A stretch of 64,000 bases of DNA from Verrucomicrobiota bacterium (GTDB lineage Bacteria > Verrucomicrobiota > Verrucomicrobiia > Limisphaerales > J093). Within the stretch, counting starts at the first letter, position 1. Every line of letters starts with the position of its first letter. The notes below the pieces were generated by a model. The model did no database searches and had not been told where the DNA came from. It was given only the letters and a program-made list of their open reading frames with translations. The translations under genes and the position numbers were made by a program. Below are positions 44,760 through 53,409 of this stretch, piece after piece. The stretch lies in NCBI GenBank assembly GCA_016871715.1, contig VHCO01000011.1:1-64000 (forward strand). The letters run 5' to 3'.

Positions 44760-46261
44760 CCTCCCCAGGCCCAACTGCCGACCTGCCCGTGCTCAGCTTG
44801 CTGATCTTCGCGCCGTTGCTGGGCGCAGGCGTTGCCTCCGTGCTCAGGAACGAGCGCGCGCTGCGCTGGTGGAGCCTCGCCTGCACGCTGGTTGTGGCGG
44901 CCTCTTCGCTGCCTTTGTACGGGTGGTTCGACATCGGCACGGCCCAGTTCCAGTTTGTCGAGCATGCGGCCTGGATTCCTTGGCTCAACATCCATTACAC
45001 CCTGGGGTTGGACGGCATCAGCCTGCTGCTGGTGCTGCTGACCACGTTGATCATGCCGTTGTGTGTGCTCGCCTCGTGGCGCTACATCGCCACGCGCGTC
45101 AAGGAGTTCATGGTCTGCCTGCTGATCATGGAAGCGGCCATGATCGGCGTCTTTTGCGCCTTGGACTTCGTTCTCTTCTTCGTGTTCTGGGAAGCGATGT
45201 TGATTCCGATGGCTTTGCTGATCGGCATCTGGGGCGGGCCGCGCAAGGTTTATGCTGCGCTCAAGTTCTTCATCTACACCATGGCCGGCTCGGTGTTCTT
45301 GCTGGTGGCCATCATCGCCCTCTATCTCGAGGCGGGCACTTTTCACATCCCGGACCTCATGGGGCGCCCGTATGCCACGGGATTTCAGTGCTGGGTGTTC
45401 CTGGCCTTCTTCCTGTCCTTCGCCATCAAGGTGCCGATGTTCCCGTTCCACACCTGGCTGCCGGCGGCCCACGTCGAGGCGCCTACCGCCGGCAGCGTGG
45501 TCCTCGCCAGCATCCTGTTGAAGATGGGCACGTACGGTTTCCTGCGTTTTTCGCTGCCAATCGCCCCAGCGGCAACGCACTTGTTCACCCCGTACGTCCT
45601 CGGCTTATCCGTCGTGGCCATTCTCTACGGCGGCTTCACGGCGCTGGCGCAGAGCGACCTCAAGAAATTGGTCGCCTACTCGAGCGTCGGCCACATGGGT
45701 TTCGCTACGCTCGGCATCTTTACCTTGAACGCCAGCGGCATCGAGGGCGCCGCCCTGGTGATGGTCAATCACGGGGTGACCACCGGCGCCCTGTTCATCG
45801 CTGTGGGCATTATTTTCGAACGCTTGCACACGCGCGACCTGTCGCAGACCGCCGGTCTGGGCAAGTTCATGCCGATCTTCGCCGGGTTCCTGGGGGTGTT
45901 CTGTTTGTCGTCCTTGGCCTTCCCAGGCACCAATAGTTTCATTGGCGAGTTCCTCGTGTTGAGCGGCGGCTTCGCGTACTCGAAAGCGCTGGCCATTAGC
46001 GTTGTGCCCGGCGTGATCCTGGCCGCGGCTTACATGCTGCGCATGTTGCAGACGGTGGCTTACGGCGGCGTGCGCAACCCGAGCCATGCGGGCTTGGCCG
46101 ACCTCGAGGGGCGCGAGATCCTCACCCTGGCCCCGCTGCTGGTCTTCGTGTTTTGGATTGGGCTCAATCCGGAACCGTTCACTCGCGTCCTCGACGCCAC
46201 GGTCCAACATCTCCTCGCCCAGGTGCATCGCGCCGGTCCGCTGACTTCGTCGTTGCCATGA
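44756..46261 (+). CDS. nuoM: NADH-quinone oxidoreductase subunit M
   Basis: NuoM is an antiporter-like proton pump. The 501-aa protein has LGLDGISLLLVLLTTLIMPLC, then FVFWEAMLIPMALLIGIWGG (TM5 Glu), SFAIKVPMFPFHTWLPAAHVEAPTAGSVV (TM7 Lys; cited in parts) and LLKMGTYGFLRF. The late lysine of other antiporter subunits is Glu in FIGEFLVL, as is normal for NuoM. It has 4-base overlaps on both sides. Confidence 0.95.
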   Translation: MTSPGPTADLPVLSLLIFAPLLGAGVASVLRNERALRWWSLACTLVVAASSLPLYGWFDIGTAQFQFVEHAAWIPWLNIHYTLGLDGISLLLVLLTTLIMPLCVLASWRYIATRVKEFMVCLLIMEAAMIGVFCALDFVLFFVFWEAMLIPMALLIGIWGGPRKVYAALKFFIYTMAGSVFLLVAIIALYLEAGTFHIPDLMGRPYATGFQCWVFLAFFLSFAIKVPMFPFHTWLPAAHVEAPTAGSVVLASILLKMGTYGFLRFSLPIAPAATHLFTPYVLGLSVVAILYGGFTALAQSDLKKLVAYSSVGHMGFATLGIFTLNASGIEGAALVMVNHGVTTGALFIAVGIIFERLHTRDLSQTAGLGKFMPIFAGFLGVFCLSSLAFPGTNSFIGEFLVLSGGFAYSKALAISVVPGVILAAAYMLRMLQTVAYGGVRNPSHAGLADLEGREILTLAPLLVFVFWIGLNPEPFTRVLDATVQHLLAQVHRAGPLTSSLP

Positions 46262-47688
46262 CGTTCTCCTCCTTTCTGCTGGCCTTCTTGCCTGAATTGG
46301 CGCTGCTCGTGGGTGCGCTGGTCCTGTTCGTCATTTCCTTGGGCGAGGAGCGCGTGGACCGCGCGCGATCAGCCGCTCTTCTCGTCGCCGCCGCCGCCGC
46401 GGTCGCAAGCGCGCTGGGGTTGGGCCAACAGGCGCTCTTGTTCGATGGCGCCTACCGCATCGATGCCTTCTCGCAGTGGCTCAAGCTGGCGTTGACGGTC
46501 GGCTTTCTGTTGATCTTGTTGGCTAGCCGGGAGCTGCCCGACATCCGGCGCGACGTGAAGCCGGAGTATTACTTCTTCCTGGCGCTGAGCGTGTGCGGGT
46601 TGGTGATGTTAGTCAGTTGCGTCGAGGTCATCACCTTGGTGGTGGCCCTGGAGTTGTCCGCCTTCCCCCTGTATTTCCTGGTGGCGATGCGGCGGGAACG
46701 CGCCGGGCAGCGCAGTCAGATGGAGGCTGCCATCAAGTACATCATGTTCGGCATCGCCGCCAATGGGATCATGCTCTTCGGCCTGAGTTACCTGTTCGGC
46801 CTGACCGGAACGACATCGTTGCAGGGCATGGCCGCCCAGCTCGGGCCGGTCCTCCAGTCGCCCTTGGCCATGGTGGGTCTGGGGCTGACCTGTGTCGGGC
46901 TGTTCTACAAACTCGCCGTGTTCCCGTTCCATTTCTGGACCCCGGACGTTTACCAAGGCGCCTCGAACGAGACTGCTAGCCTCGTCGCTTCGCTCCCAAA
47001 GGTCGGGGCTGTGGCGGTCTTGGTCCGCTTCACCTCGCTGGCTGCGCCTGACGATCGGACCCTGCCCGGGCTGATCGCGCTGCTAGCCGGCGCCTCGATG
47101 TTCTACGGTAACCTCATTGCGCTGCAGCAGAAGGACCTCAAACGTCTGCTCGGGTTTTCGGGAATTGCCCATGCTGGCTATGCCTTGGTGGGGTTTGTGG
47201 CCCTGGACACCGCCGGCTACACAGCCGCCCTGTATTACATCGTCGGCTACTTGTTCATGGTTCTGGCCGGCTTCGTCGTCATCTCCCATGTCTCCCGAGA
47301 TGGCGCCAACGTCGCCCTCGAGGAACTCGCCGGCCTGCACCGGCGAGCGCCCCTCCTGGCGCTGACCCTGGTCGTGGGCATGTTCGCCTTGGCTGGCCTT
47401 CCCCCTTTCGTCGGGTTTTTCGGCAAGCTAGCGTTGTTGAAGGCGGCTCTGGCCAAGGGCTATTTGGCCCTAGTGATTGTCACCGTGATTAACGCCGCGA
47501 TTGCCGTCTACTATTACCTGGCCGTCGTCCGCGAAGCCTGCTTCCGGGATCCGGGCGACCAGCGCGCGATTCCCCTCTGTTGGTCCGCGCGCACGCTGTG
47601 CGGCTTGTTGATCGCCGGGATCCTGCTCTTGGGCGTCGGCCCCGCCCGAGTTCTCGAAACCATCGCCGGTTCGCTCTCCCCCCCGTGA
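46258..47688 (+). CDS. nuoN: NADH-quinone oxidoreductase subunit N
   Basis: NuoN is the last antiporter-like subunit of the membrane arm. The 476-aa protein begins at ATG 46258 overlapping nuoM; the track extension to 46153 lies inside nuoM. Features are VVALELSAFPLYFLVAMRR (TM5 Glu), LFYKLAVFPFHFWTPDVYQGA (TM7 Lys), LPKVGAVAVLVRF and FFGKLALLKAAL. It ends the operon. A decayed copy of its last 86 bp lies about 340 bp downstream. Confidence 0.94.
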   Translation: MTFSSFLLAFLPELALLVGALVLFVISLGEERVDRARSAALLVAAAAAVASALGLGQQALLFDGAYRIDAFSQWLKLALTVGFLLILLASRELPDIRRDVKPEYYFFLALSVCGLVMLVSCVEVITLVVALELSAFPLYFLVAMRRERAGQRSQMEAAIKYIMFGIAANGIMLFGLSYLFGLTGTTSLQGMAAQLGPVLQSPLAMVGLGLTCVGLFYKLAVFPFHFWTPDVYQGASNETASLVASLPKVGAVAVLVRFTSLAAPDDRTLPGLIALLAGASMFYGNLIALQQKDLKRLLGFSGIAHAGYALVGFVALDTAGYTAALYYIVGYLFMVLAGFVVISHVSRDGANVALEELAGLHRRAPLLALTLVVGMFALAGLPPFVGFFGKLALLKAALAKGYLALVIVTVINAAIAVYYYLAVVREACFRDPGDQRAIPLCWSARTLCGLLIAGILLLGVGPARVLETIAGSLSPP

Positions 47689-47770
47689 CCACTCCATACT
47701 CCATAACCACGGTGCCGTGGCGGGTAGACGTCATCGCCTCGGACGCCTTGGCACTCTGGCACTTACAACA

Positions 47771-47793
47771 TGCCAGATAAAAAGACGTTGACA
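47771..47793 (+). repeat. 23-bp TTGACA motif, copy 3
   Basis: TGCCAGAT followed by AAAAAGACGTTGACA. Its last 15 bases are identical to those of copy 1 at 8818, almost 39 kb away. Confidence 0.65.
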
Positions 47794-47909
47794 ACCCGCA
47801 TCTGCTCATCTGCTTGGCTGACCGAGCATGTCGGTTGTCAAAAGACCCATCTCCAGTGCGTTGGCACGGCGGCTTTGGCCTCTGGCACTGTCCTGTCAGA
47901 CTGACGGTA

Positions 47910-47932
47910 TGGCGGGTATAAAGTTATTGACA
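47910..47932 (+). repeat. 23-bp TTGACA motif, copy 4 (diverged)
   Basis: TGGCGGGT followed by ATAAAGTTATTGACA, 139 bp after copy 3 and in the same orientation. Confidence 0.5.
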
Positions 47933-48024
47933 GCGACAGAGGAGAGATCCGGGGGTTGGCGTGCGAGTCTTCTCGGTGCTTCTTGGTCTCCCCCTCGCTT
48001 GGTCGTTGGCCCGCACCTTGTGCG

Positions 48025-48115
48025 GTGCGGCTTGTCGATCTGCCAGGATCCTGCCGTTGGGCGTTGCCCAAGCCCGAGTTCGCTAAGCCATCGCCATCGC
48101 CGCTTCGCTTTCCCC
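48025..48115 (+). pseudogene. Degraded duplicate of the nuoN 3' end
   Basis: GTGCGGCTTGTCGATC, then GGATCCTG, GCCCGAGTT, GCCATCGCC and TTCGCTTTCCCC align in order with 47598-47683 at the end of nuoN. By eye about 70 of 84 aligned bases match, with a 1-base and a 6-base insertion. The insertions destroy the reading frame. It cannot encode a functional product. Confidence 0.75.
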
Positions 48116-48226
48116 GAACCGCCCTGCCCCGCTGCTGCAGCAAGCGGCAAAGTTGCGATCGTGAGTGTGACGGCGCGGCGGTGCTCGACTGGGCGTGCCG
48201 CCGCAGCCGCCCATCGACCGGCCGCA

Positions 48227-49846
48227 TCACGGCGCCAGCGGCAGGCGGTAGCACGCCGCCTCACGGTCGTTGCGCACCAGGAGCAGGTCGCCGGCCAGCG
48301 CCGGTGGATTCCAGGTCTTACCGGTTAGGGCGGCGAATCTGGATAGCTCCCTTCGCCCTATCGGGACCGGGTCGAGCAGGATCACTTCGCCGTTCTCTGC
48401 CGTGATTAACAGGAGGTCGCGCACCAGAAGAAACTGCCCGTGGCCGTACCGCCCCTCCTTCCACATGAGCTCCCCGGTGGCGGCATCCAGACAGGCTAGG
48501 ATGCCGTCGTCCAACCCATAAACGAAGCCGTTTCGAGTCACCAAGTTGTTGAACTTGGACTTGAGCCGAATGGTCTTAAAGAGGAGGTTGACGAGGAATC
48601 CGCCACCGTTCTCCTGGCGGACCTGGAGCAGTTGACTGCCCACGCCATACCCGGCGCTCAGCAGCACTCGATCGCCATCGAGCGCGAGGGGTAGCGCCGC
48701 GTGCGGATGGCTGGACGGCCAGGGATGTTGCCAGAGCACTCGCCCCGTGGCCGGGTCGTGGCCTAGGATCGCGCGCTGGTTGAAGATGAGCACCTGCGGC
48801 ACCCCGCCAAGATCGGTCGCGAAAGGGGAGCTGTAACTGGCGCGGCCGTCGCCGTCGCCCCAGACAAACCCGCCATCGTCGAGGCGATAGGCGACCAGCG
48901 ATCGGCCGTTGTCACCGCCCGGGTTGACCATCACCAACTCGTTCAGTACCAAGGGCGAACCTGCCATGCCCCACTCGTTGAGCCGCGCTTCGTTGTCTGC
49001 GACGATGTCCTTCGTCCAGTGTCGTCGCCCCGTGGCGAGCGCGAAACAATTGAGAATCCCTGTGGCCCCCAGTGTCACGACTCGATCGCCGGCGATGGTC
49101 GGTGTGGCGCGCGGGCCCACACCGCCCAGCGTGGTGTCGTACCGGGCTTCGTCACTATGAGCCCAGAGCACCCTGCCCGTGAGCAGTTCATAGCAAACCA
49201 CCCGCTCGGCGTCGCCGTCTTGTTCTTGCGTCACCGCACGACCGTCAGCCACCGCGAAGGCGGACCAGGCAGCCCCGATGGGCTGGCGCCAGAGCCGTGT
49301 GGGCGGATGCGTTGTCCAATCGCGCTCCAGGCTTGGCCCGGAAGGGAGCATGGCGTTTCGGTCCGGTCCTAGGAATTGAGGGAAGGATCGAGGCCACCCC
49401 GACGCGGCGCTGAGCGACGCCGCCGCCAGTGGCGCCGGGGACGATGCATTCGGCGGTGGTGCTTGGGCGGGCAAAGGCGCTGGCCGCTGCCAGCGAAAGC
49501 GGAGAATGGGGAGAAGATCGCCCGTGACCCCTCGGATTTCGAACAGGACCGCCGCCACGGCCGTCGCGCCAAGCGCCCCGCCCACGATCGACCACCGTAC
49601 CGTCCAGCGAAGCCGGGAGAACAGCAGGATCCACAACAGTAGGGCCACCGCGGCAGCCAGGCCGACCAGCATTGTGTGCAGGTTGTGCTGCTGGTGGGAG
49701 TATTCCGGCACGGACCGGAAGTAGGCGACGGCCAGGCCGGCTAGGGCCAGCACCAGGACGGCGGGCCACCAACGCACGCGTCGGGTTCTGGGTCTGGCGC
49801 CACTCGAATCCGATGAAGGGGCAAGGGTCGTCCAAGGCTCGTTCAT
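48227..49846 (-). CDS. Membrane-anchored PQQ-like beta-propeller protein
   Basis: With ATG 49846 the protein has 539 aa; the GTG at 49870 would add eight residues. Three N-terminal hydrophobic helices (about residues 25-120; WPAVLVLALAGLAVAYF, LVGLAAAVALLLWILLF, ALGATAVAAVLF) anchor it. A propeller follows (about 170-535) with WPRSFPQFLGPDRNAML, GRVLWAHSDE, GRVLWQHPWP and GELMWKEGRYG blades. It resembles the 6248 protein but has a membrane domain instead of a signal peptide and lacks the FYRV tail. No catalytic residues are evident. Confidence 0.85.
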   Translation of the reverse strand: MNEPWTTLAPSSDSSGARPRTRRVRWWPAVLVLALAGLAVAYFRSVPEYSHQQHNLHTMLVGLAAAVALLLWILLFSRLRWTVRWSIVGGALGATAVAAVLFEIRGVTGDLLPILRFRWQRPAPLPAQAPPPNASSPAPLAAASLSAASGWPRSFPQFLGPDRNAMLPSGPSLERDWTTHPPTRLWRQPIGAAWSAFAVADGRAVTQEQDGDAERVVCYELLTGRVLWAHSDEARYDTTLGGVGPRATPTIAGDRVVTLGATGILNCFALATGRRHWTKDIVADNEARLNEWGMAGSPLVLNELVMVNPGGDNGRSLVAYRLDDGGFVWGDGDGRASYSSPFATDLGGVPQVLIFNQRAILGHDPATGRVLWQHPWPSSHPHAALPLALDGDRVLLSAGYGVGSQLLQVRQENGGGFLVNLLFKTIRLKSKFNNLVTRNGFVYGLDDGILACLDAATGELMWKEGRYGHGQFLLVRDLLLITAENGEVILLDPVPIGRRELSRFAALTGKTWNPPALAGDLLLVRNDREAACYRLPLAP

Positions 49847-50000
49847 GTTCTCTAACGCAAAAAGCGCCACCGACTCCAGGGTCTATCGCCAGGATCCGCA
49901 ACTCGCGTCTGAAGGTCCTGCGGTTCAGCCGCAAGCACAAGCGCTAGGACTCCGGCCGCGAGCGCGAGAACCACGCCAAGTTGCGCCCTTCTTCCACACC

Positions 50001-50026
50001 TGGCAATCAACATTGGCAATCAACAT
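50001..50026 (+). repeat. Tandem 13-bp repeat, two copies
   Basis: TGGCAATCAACAT occurs twice in perfect tandem, starting at 50001 and 50014. Confidence 0.85.
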
Positions 50027-50056
50027 CCAGCGGGCTCGCCGTCGGCGTGCGCAATT

Positions 50057-50079
50057 TGACATAGAAAAAGTAGTTGACA
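50057..50079 (+). repeat. 23-bp TTGACA motif, copy 5
   Basis: TGACATAG followed by AAAAAGTAGTTGACA; preceded by TGCGCAAT. Confidence 0.65.
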
Positions 50080-50140
50080 GAGTAGCCTAATACCGTGTGA
50101 GGGCACAGAGAGTTCCATCTGCTCCTGGGCCTGCACAATA

Positions 50141-50163
50141 TGACACATAAGAAGTAATTGACA
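50141..50163 (+). repeat. 23-bp TTGACA motif, copy 6
   Basis: TGACACAT followed by AAGAAGTAATTGACA; preceded by TGCACAAT. It is 71 bp from the 3' end of the oppositely transcribed tRNA-Pro gene. Confidence 0.65.
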
Positions 50164-50233
50164 CCACAAGACCTTCGACACGGCGGGGGGCACTGAAGGG
50201 AAATCACCAGATGGCGCAGTGAGGATGGGGGGA

Positions 50234-50311
<78 letters not shown>

Positions 50312-50677
50312 AAGCCAAACCGGACAGGACAGGATCTTCCACAGGTTCCCCTAGGCCTGCAACCTCAATCGACACCTCAATCGACACCCCACGTGGCACC
50401 CATGGCACCTCGGCACCCGGGTCCTGCCTCGCTTCCTCGCTCCGCGCCCTCCGTTTCGTTACGGGCGCGCGATGGGGGGAGCGGGTGGGCTGGGCCCATG
50501 GCTCGCCTGCGGCTTGGGGCGCTCCGACGACCTACGACGTGCGGCGTGTCAGAACGTTCTCTAAACTTGACTAGAAGGCACTTGCGCTTATGCTGCCCGG
50601 TAGCGGTCGCGGCAGGACTCGGGCTGGGCGGACGTGGCGTGGGCCGGGTGGCCCGGCGGCGAATATGGAGGCAGAAG
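50312..50677. other. Intergenic region between tRNA-Pro and the CRTAC1-like gene
   Basis: The track ORF 50219-53305 runs through here and through the tRNA, but the first 153 codons show no protein features. The region contains a tandem 12-mer at 50362-50385. A promoter for the tRNA (minus strand) should lie here; I see no clear boxes. Confidence 0.5.
50362..50385 (+). repeat. Tandem 12-bp repeat, two copies
   Basis: ACCTCAATCGAC occurs twice in perfect tandem, then ACC begins a third unit. It lies 51 bp upstream of the tRNA-Pro 5' end. Confidence 0.85.
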
Positions 50678-53305
50678 ATGGAGGCGGAGTGGTGGATGAC
50701 TGAGACACGGCATATGCGTGCTAGGAGTTTAGGACTGATCGGGCGCATTCTCGATGGGCGGTTGTTTGCGCGAGTCAGTTGCGTCCTCGTGTTGGGTTTT
50801 CTCACGGCCGGTGCGGCTTTGCCGCCGTCGGCGTTGTCGCCGTCGAGCGGGCGCGGTGTGGGTGTGGGGGCTGGCTTTGTGGACGTGGCTCGGGAGGCGG
50901 GCATAGGGCATCGGCATCGGAAGCCGGTGTTGGATCGGCAACTCGACAACATCATGTCGTGGGTGTGCAGTGTGGGGGCGGCGGCGGCGGCGGCTGACTT
51001 CAACCGGGACGGCTGGCTCGACTTGTATGTGACGAGTTCGTGCAAGGGTTACCCCAATTACTTGTACCGGAACAACGGGGACGGGACCTTCATGGAGGTG
51101 GGGCGGGCGGTTGGGGTGGCGGACATCAACCACGAGGCGGGGGCGAGCATGGACTGTGTCTGGGGCGATTTCGACAACGACGGTTGGCCGGATCTGTACG
51201 TGGTGCGGTGGGGGTACGATGTGCTCTTTCGGAACGAGGGGGACGGGACGTTCACGGACGTGACAGCGGAGCGGTTTCGGCGGCGGGACGGCACGCCTGG
51301 TACCGATTGGGCCAACGGCAATGCGGCGGTTTTTTTGGATTACAACCTGGACGGTCGCCTGGATTTATATGTGGGCAACTACTTTGCGCCGTTTAACTTG
51401 TGGCATCTTGACACGACCTGCATCATGCACGATGACTTCGAGAAGTCTCGCAACGCCGGCCGCAATTTCCTGTATCGCCAGAACCCGGACGGGACCTTCA
51501 GCGAAGTCGGCGCGGCGTTGGGTGTGGATGATCCGGGTTGGACGCTGGCGGTCGGCGCGGCTGACCTGAACAACGACGGCTGGCCGGATTTGTATGTGGC
51601 GGACGACTTCGGGCCCGACCAGTTATTTGTGAACGATCAGGCCGGTGGGTTCAAGAACCAGACGGACACGGCGATTGGGTACGACACGAAGAAGGGGATG
51701 AACGTCGATTTCGGGGACGTGGACGGCGATGGTTGGCTGGAGATCTATGTGGCCAACATCACGACGGCTGAGTACCTCCAGGAAGGCAACATGCTTTGGC
51801 ACAACAACGGTCTCGACGCCGCGGGACAGCTCACCTTTACGGACATCTCCCTGGAGACGGGCACCTACGATGGCGGCTGGGGTTGGGGCGCGAAGTTCTT
51901 CGATGCCGACCACGACGGGGACCTGGACCTTTTAGCGGTCAACGGATTCATCAGCGCCGGCCTAGGCAACTACTGGTACGACCTCGCTTCCTGGACCGTC
52001 AAAGGCCAAGACGTCACCGACGCCCGCAATTGGCCCACGATTGGGGATCGGTCTTTTTCCGGCTACGAGAGGAGTCGGTTTTGGCGCAACGAGGGCGGTT
52101 ACGCCTTTAGCGAGCGGGCCCGCGACTACGGTTTGGACAGCGACCGGGACGGGCGTGGCCTGGTGTGTTTCGACTACGACAATGACGGGGATCTGGACGT
52201 GTTTGTGGCCAACCAAGATCAACCGCCGCACCTGTATCGTAACGACCTCGAGGGCCCGAGCCACTGGCTCATGGTCCGGCTCGAGGCCAGTCCGGGCGGG
52301 GCCATCAACCGCGACGCCCTCGGCGCGCGCGTCACGGCGGTGACTGCTCGCGGTCGGCAGATTCGCGAACATAATGGCGGCAAGTGCTATGCTGGCCAGA
52401 GCGATCCGCGCCTGCACTTTGGCTTGGGCCCGGAGCGCCAGGTCCAACTGCTCGAAGTCCGCTGGCCCGATGGTGGGCTACAGTATCTCGAGAATGTTCC
52501 TGCCAATCGAGTCCTGACCGTCCGGCAGAACCCCGATCAATACGCTAGCCAAGTGGCCTTATCAACTGGTCCGGCGAAAGCCTGGGTGCCTCGCCCGAGC
52601 GCGCCCCAGCGGGCGGTTCCGGCCATGTCTGCGGCCGAGCTCGACCGGTTGCTGACCGAGATGGAGGGCGAGTTGAGGGGCTCGCTGGCGGGGTACAAGA
52701 TCGCCAGCAGTTACCGTGCTCGCTGCGCGGACTACGGCCAGCAGGATCGGGCGATCAAGTTCTTCGAGAGTCTGATCGTTCATCCGGCTACCCAGCAGCG
52801 GGCGCGCCTCGAGTTAGCCTGCGCGTTGGTGGATAAGATCCCCACTTGCGGCGGCATGGCGGCGATCGTGAGCAAAGGCACGCTCGCCCGCAAATCCCTC
52901 GATCAACTCGACGCCTATCTCGAACGCGAGCCCGAGTCTTGGGTCGGGTACTACACCCGGGGCATGAATCATCTGCATTGGCCGCGCGCCCTGCGCCACT
53001 CGGACGATGCCGCGGCGGACTTGCGGCGTTGTCTCGAGCTCCAGGCGCGCGAGGGCGGGGGGGCTGCCAAGCCGTATTATCTGCGGCCACACGTCGCTTT
53101 GGGCGATGCCCTGACCAAGGCCAAGGCGTACGCAGAGGCGCGCGCCGCTTGGCGGGTTGGCCAGCAACACTTCCCCGACGCCCGCGCGTTGGCGGAGCGC
53201 TTGGCCATTGAGGATGACGTTGAACTGCTCAAGTACGTCGAGGAACAACGGAGTCTCGAGCGGCCGATCGATACGGATCTGTCTTTCCTGGACCGAGAGC
53301 GGTAG
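50678..53305 (+). CDS. Exported FG-GAP/ASPIC (CRTAC1-like) protein with C-terminal helical repeats
   Basis: I place the start at ATG 50678, six bases after GGAGG, giving 875 aa. In-frame ATGs at 50696 and 50714 are alternatives. A signal peptide follows (FARVSCVLVLGFLTAGAALP). The propeller has calcium-type loops DFNRDGWLD, DFDNDGWPD, DYNLDGRLD, DLNNDGWPD, DVDGDGWLE, DADHDGDLD and DYDNDGDLD. The ASPIC/UnbV module spans about 555-625 (EVRWPDGGLQYLENVP). The last 230 residues are helical and TPR-like (LRPHVALGDALTKAKAYAEA). It is longer than the first CRTAC1-like protein at 2960 and has a signal peptide rather than an anchor. Confidence 0.87.
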   Translation: MEAEWWMTETRHMRARSLGLIGRILDGRLFARVSCVLVLGFLTAGAALPPSALSPSSGRGVGVGAGFVDVAREAGIGHRHRKPVLDRQLDNIMSWVCSVGAAAAAADFNRDGWLDLYVTSSCKGYPNYLYRNNGDGTFMEVGRAVGVADINHEAGASMDCVWGDFDNDGWPDLYVVRWGYDVLFRNEGDGTFTDVTAERFRRRDGTPGTDWANGNAAVFLDYNLDGRLDLYVGNYFAPFNLWHLDTTCIMHDDFEKSRNAGRNFLYRQNPDGTFSEVGAALGVDDPGWTLAVGAADLNNDGWPDLYVADDFGPDQLFVNDQAGGFKNQTDTAIGYDTKKGMNVDFGDVDGDGWLEIYVANITTAEYLQEGNMLWHNNGLDAAGQLTFTDISLETGTYDGGWGWGAKFFDADHDGDLDLLAVNGFISAGLGNYWYDLASWTVKGQDVTDARNWPTIGDRSFSGYERSRFWRNEGGYAFSERARDYGLDSDRDGRGLVCFDYDNDGDLDVFVANQDQPPHLYRNDLEGPSHWLMVRLEASPGGAINRDALGARVTAVTARGRQIREHNGGKCYAGQSDPRLHFGLGPERQVQLLEVRWPDGGLQYLENVPANRVLTVRQNPDQYASQVALSTGPAKAWVPRPSAPQRAVPAMSAAELDRLLTEMEGELRGSLAGYKIASSYRARCADYGQQDRAIKFFESLIVHPATQQRARLELACALVDKIPTCGGMAAIVSKGTLARKSLDQLDAYLEREPESWVGYYTRGMNHLHWPRALRHSDDAAADLRRCLELQAREGGGAAKPYYLRPHVALGDALTKAKAYAEARAAWRVGQQHFPDARALAERLAIEDDVELLKYVEEQRSLERPIDTDLSFLDRER

Positions 53306-53314
53306 TGCCGAGCG

Positions 53315-53331
53315 CGCGGGCAAGATGCCCG
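53315..53331. repeat. Short hairpin repeat GCGGGCA-AGA-TGCCCGC, copy 2
   Basis: Identical 17-bp inverted repeat to 33557-33573, nine bases after the CRTAC1-like stop codon. Confidence 0.7.
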
Positions 53332-53362
53332 CGCTCCACTTGGGCCCCGTCCCTATGAATCA

Positions 53363-53382
53363 ACGGGCAAGACGCCCGCGCT
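53363..53382. repeat. Short hairpin repeat, variant copy 3
   Basis: ACGGGCAAGACGCCCGCGCT differs from copy 2 at a few positions and is followed by the same CGCTCC context. It lies in the short convergent gap before the polymerase-like gene. Confidence 0.6.
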
Positions 53383-53409
53383 CCGAACTGGCCTGGCGTC
53401 TATGAGGTT

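Larger units (their letters stand above)
47689..48226. other. Post-nuoN intergenic region with motifs and a nuoN-end remnant
   Basis: This 538-bp spacer between convergent genes contains two 23-bp TTGACA motifs and a degraded copy of the nuoN 3' end. TTGGCACTCTGGCACTT (47752) and TTTGGCCTCTGGCACTGT (47875), ahead of the two motifs, also look like diverged copies of each other. No ORF here shows protein motifs, and I see no terminator with a T-tract. Confidence 0.6.
49847..50233. other. Intergenic region with tandem repeats and paired TTGACA motifs
   Basis: No gene is supported in this 387-bp stretch. It contains a tandem 13-mer (50001-50026) and two 23-bp motifs 84 bp apart. The flanks of these motifs also match (TGCGCAAT and TGCACAAT), so the duplicated unit is at least 31 bp. 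Confidence 0.55.
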
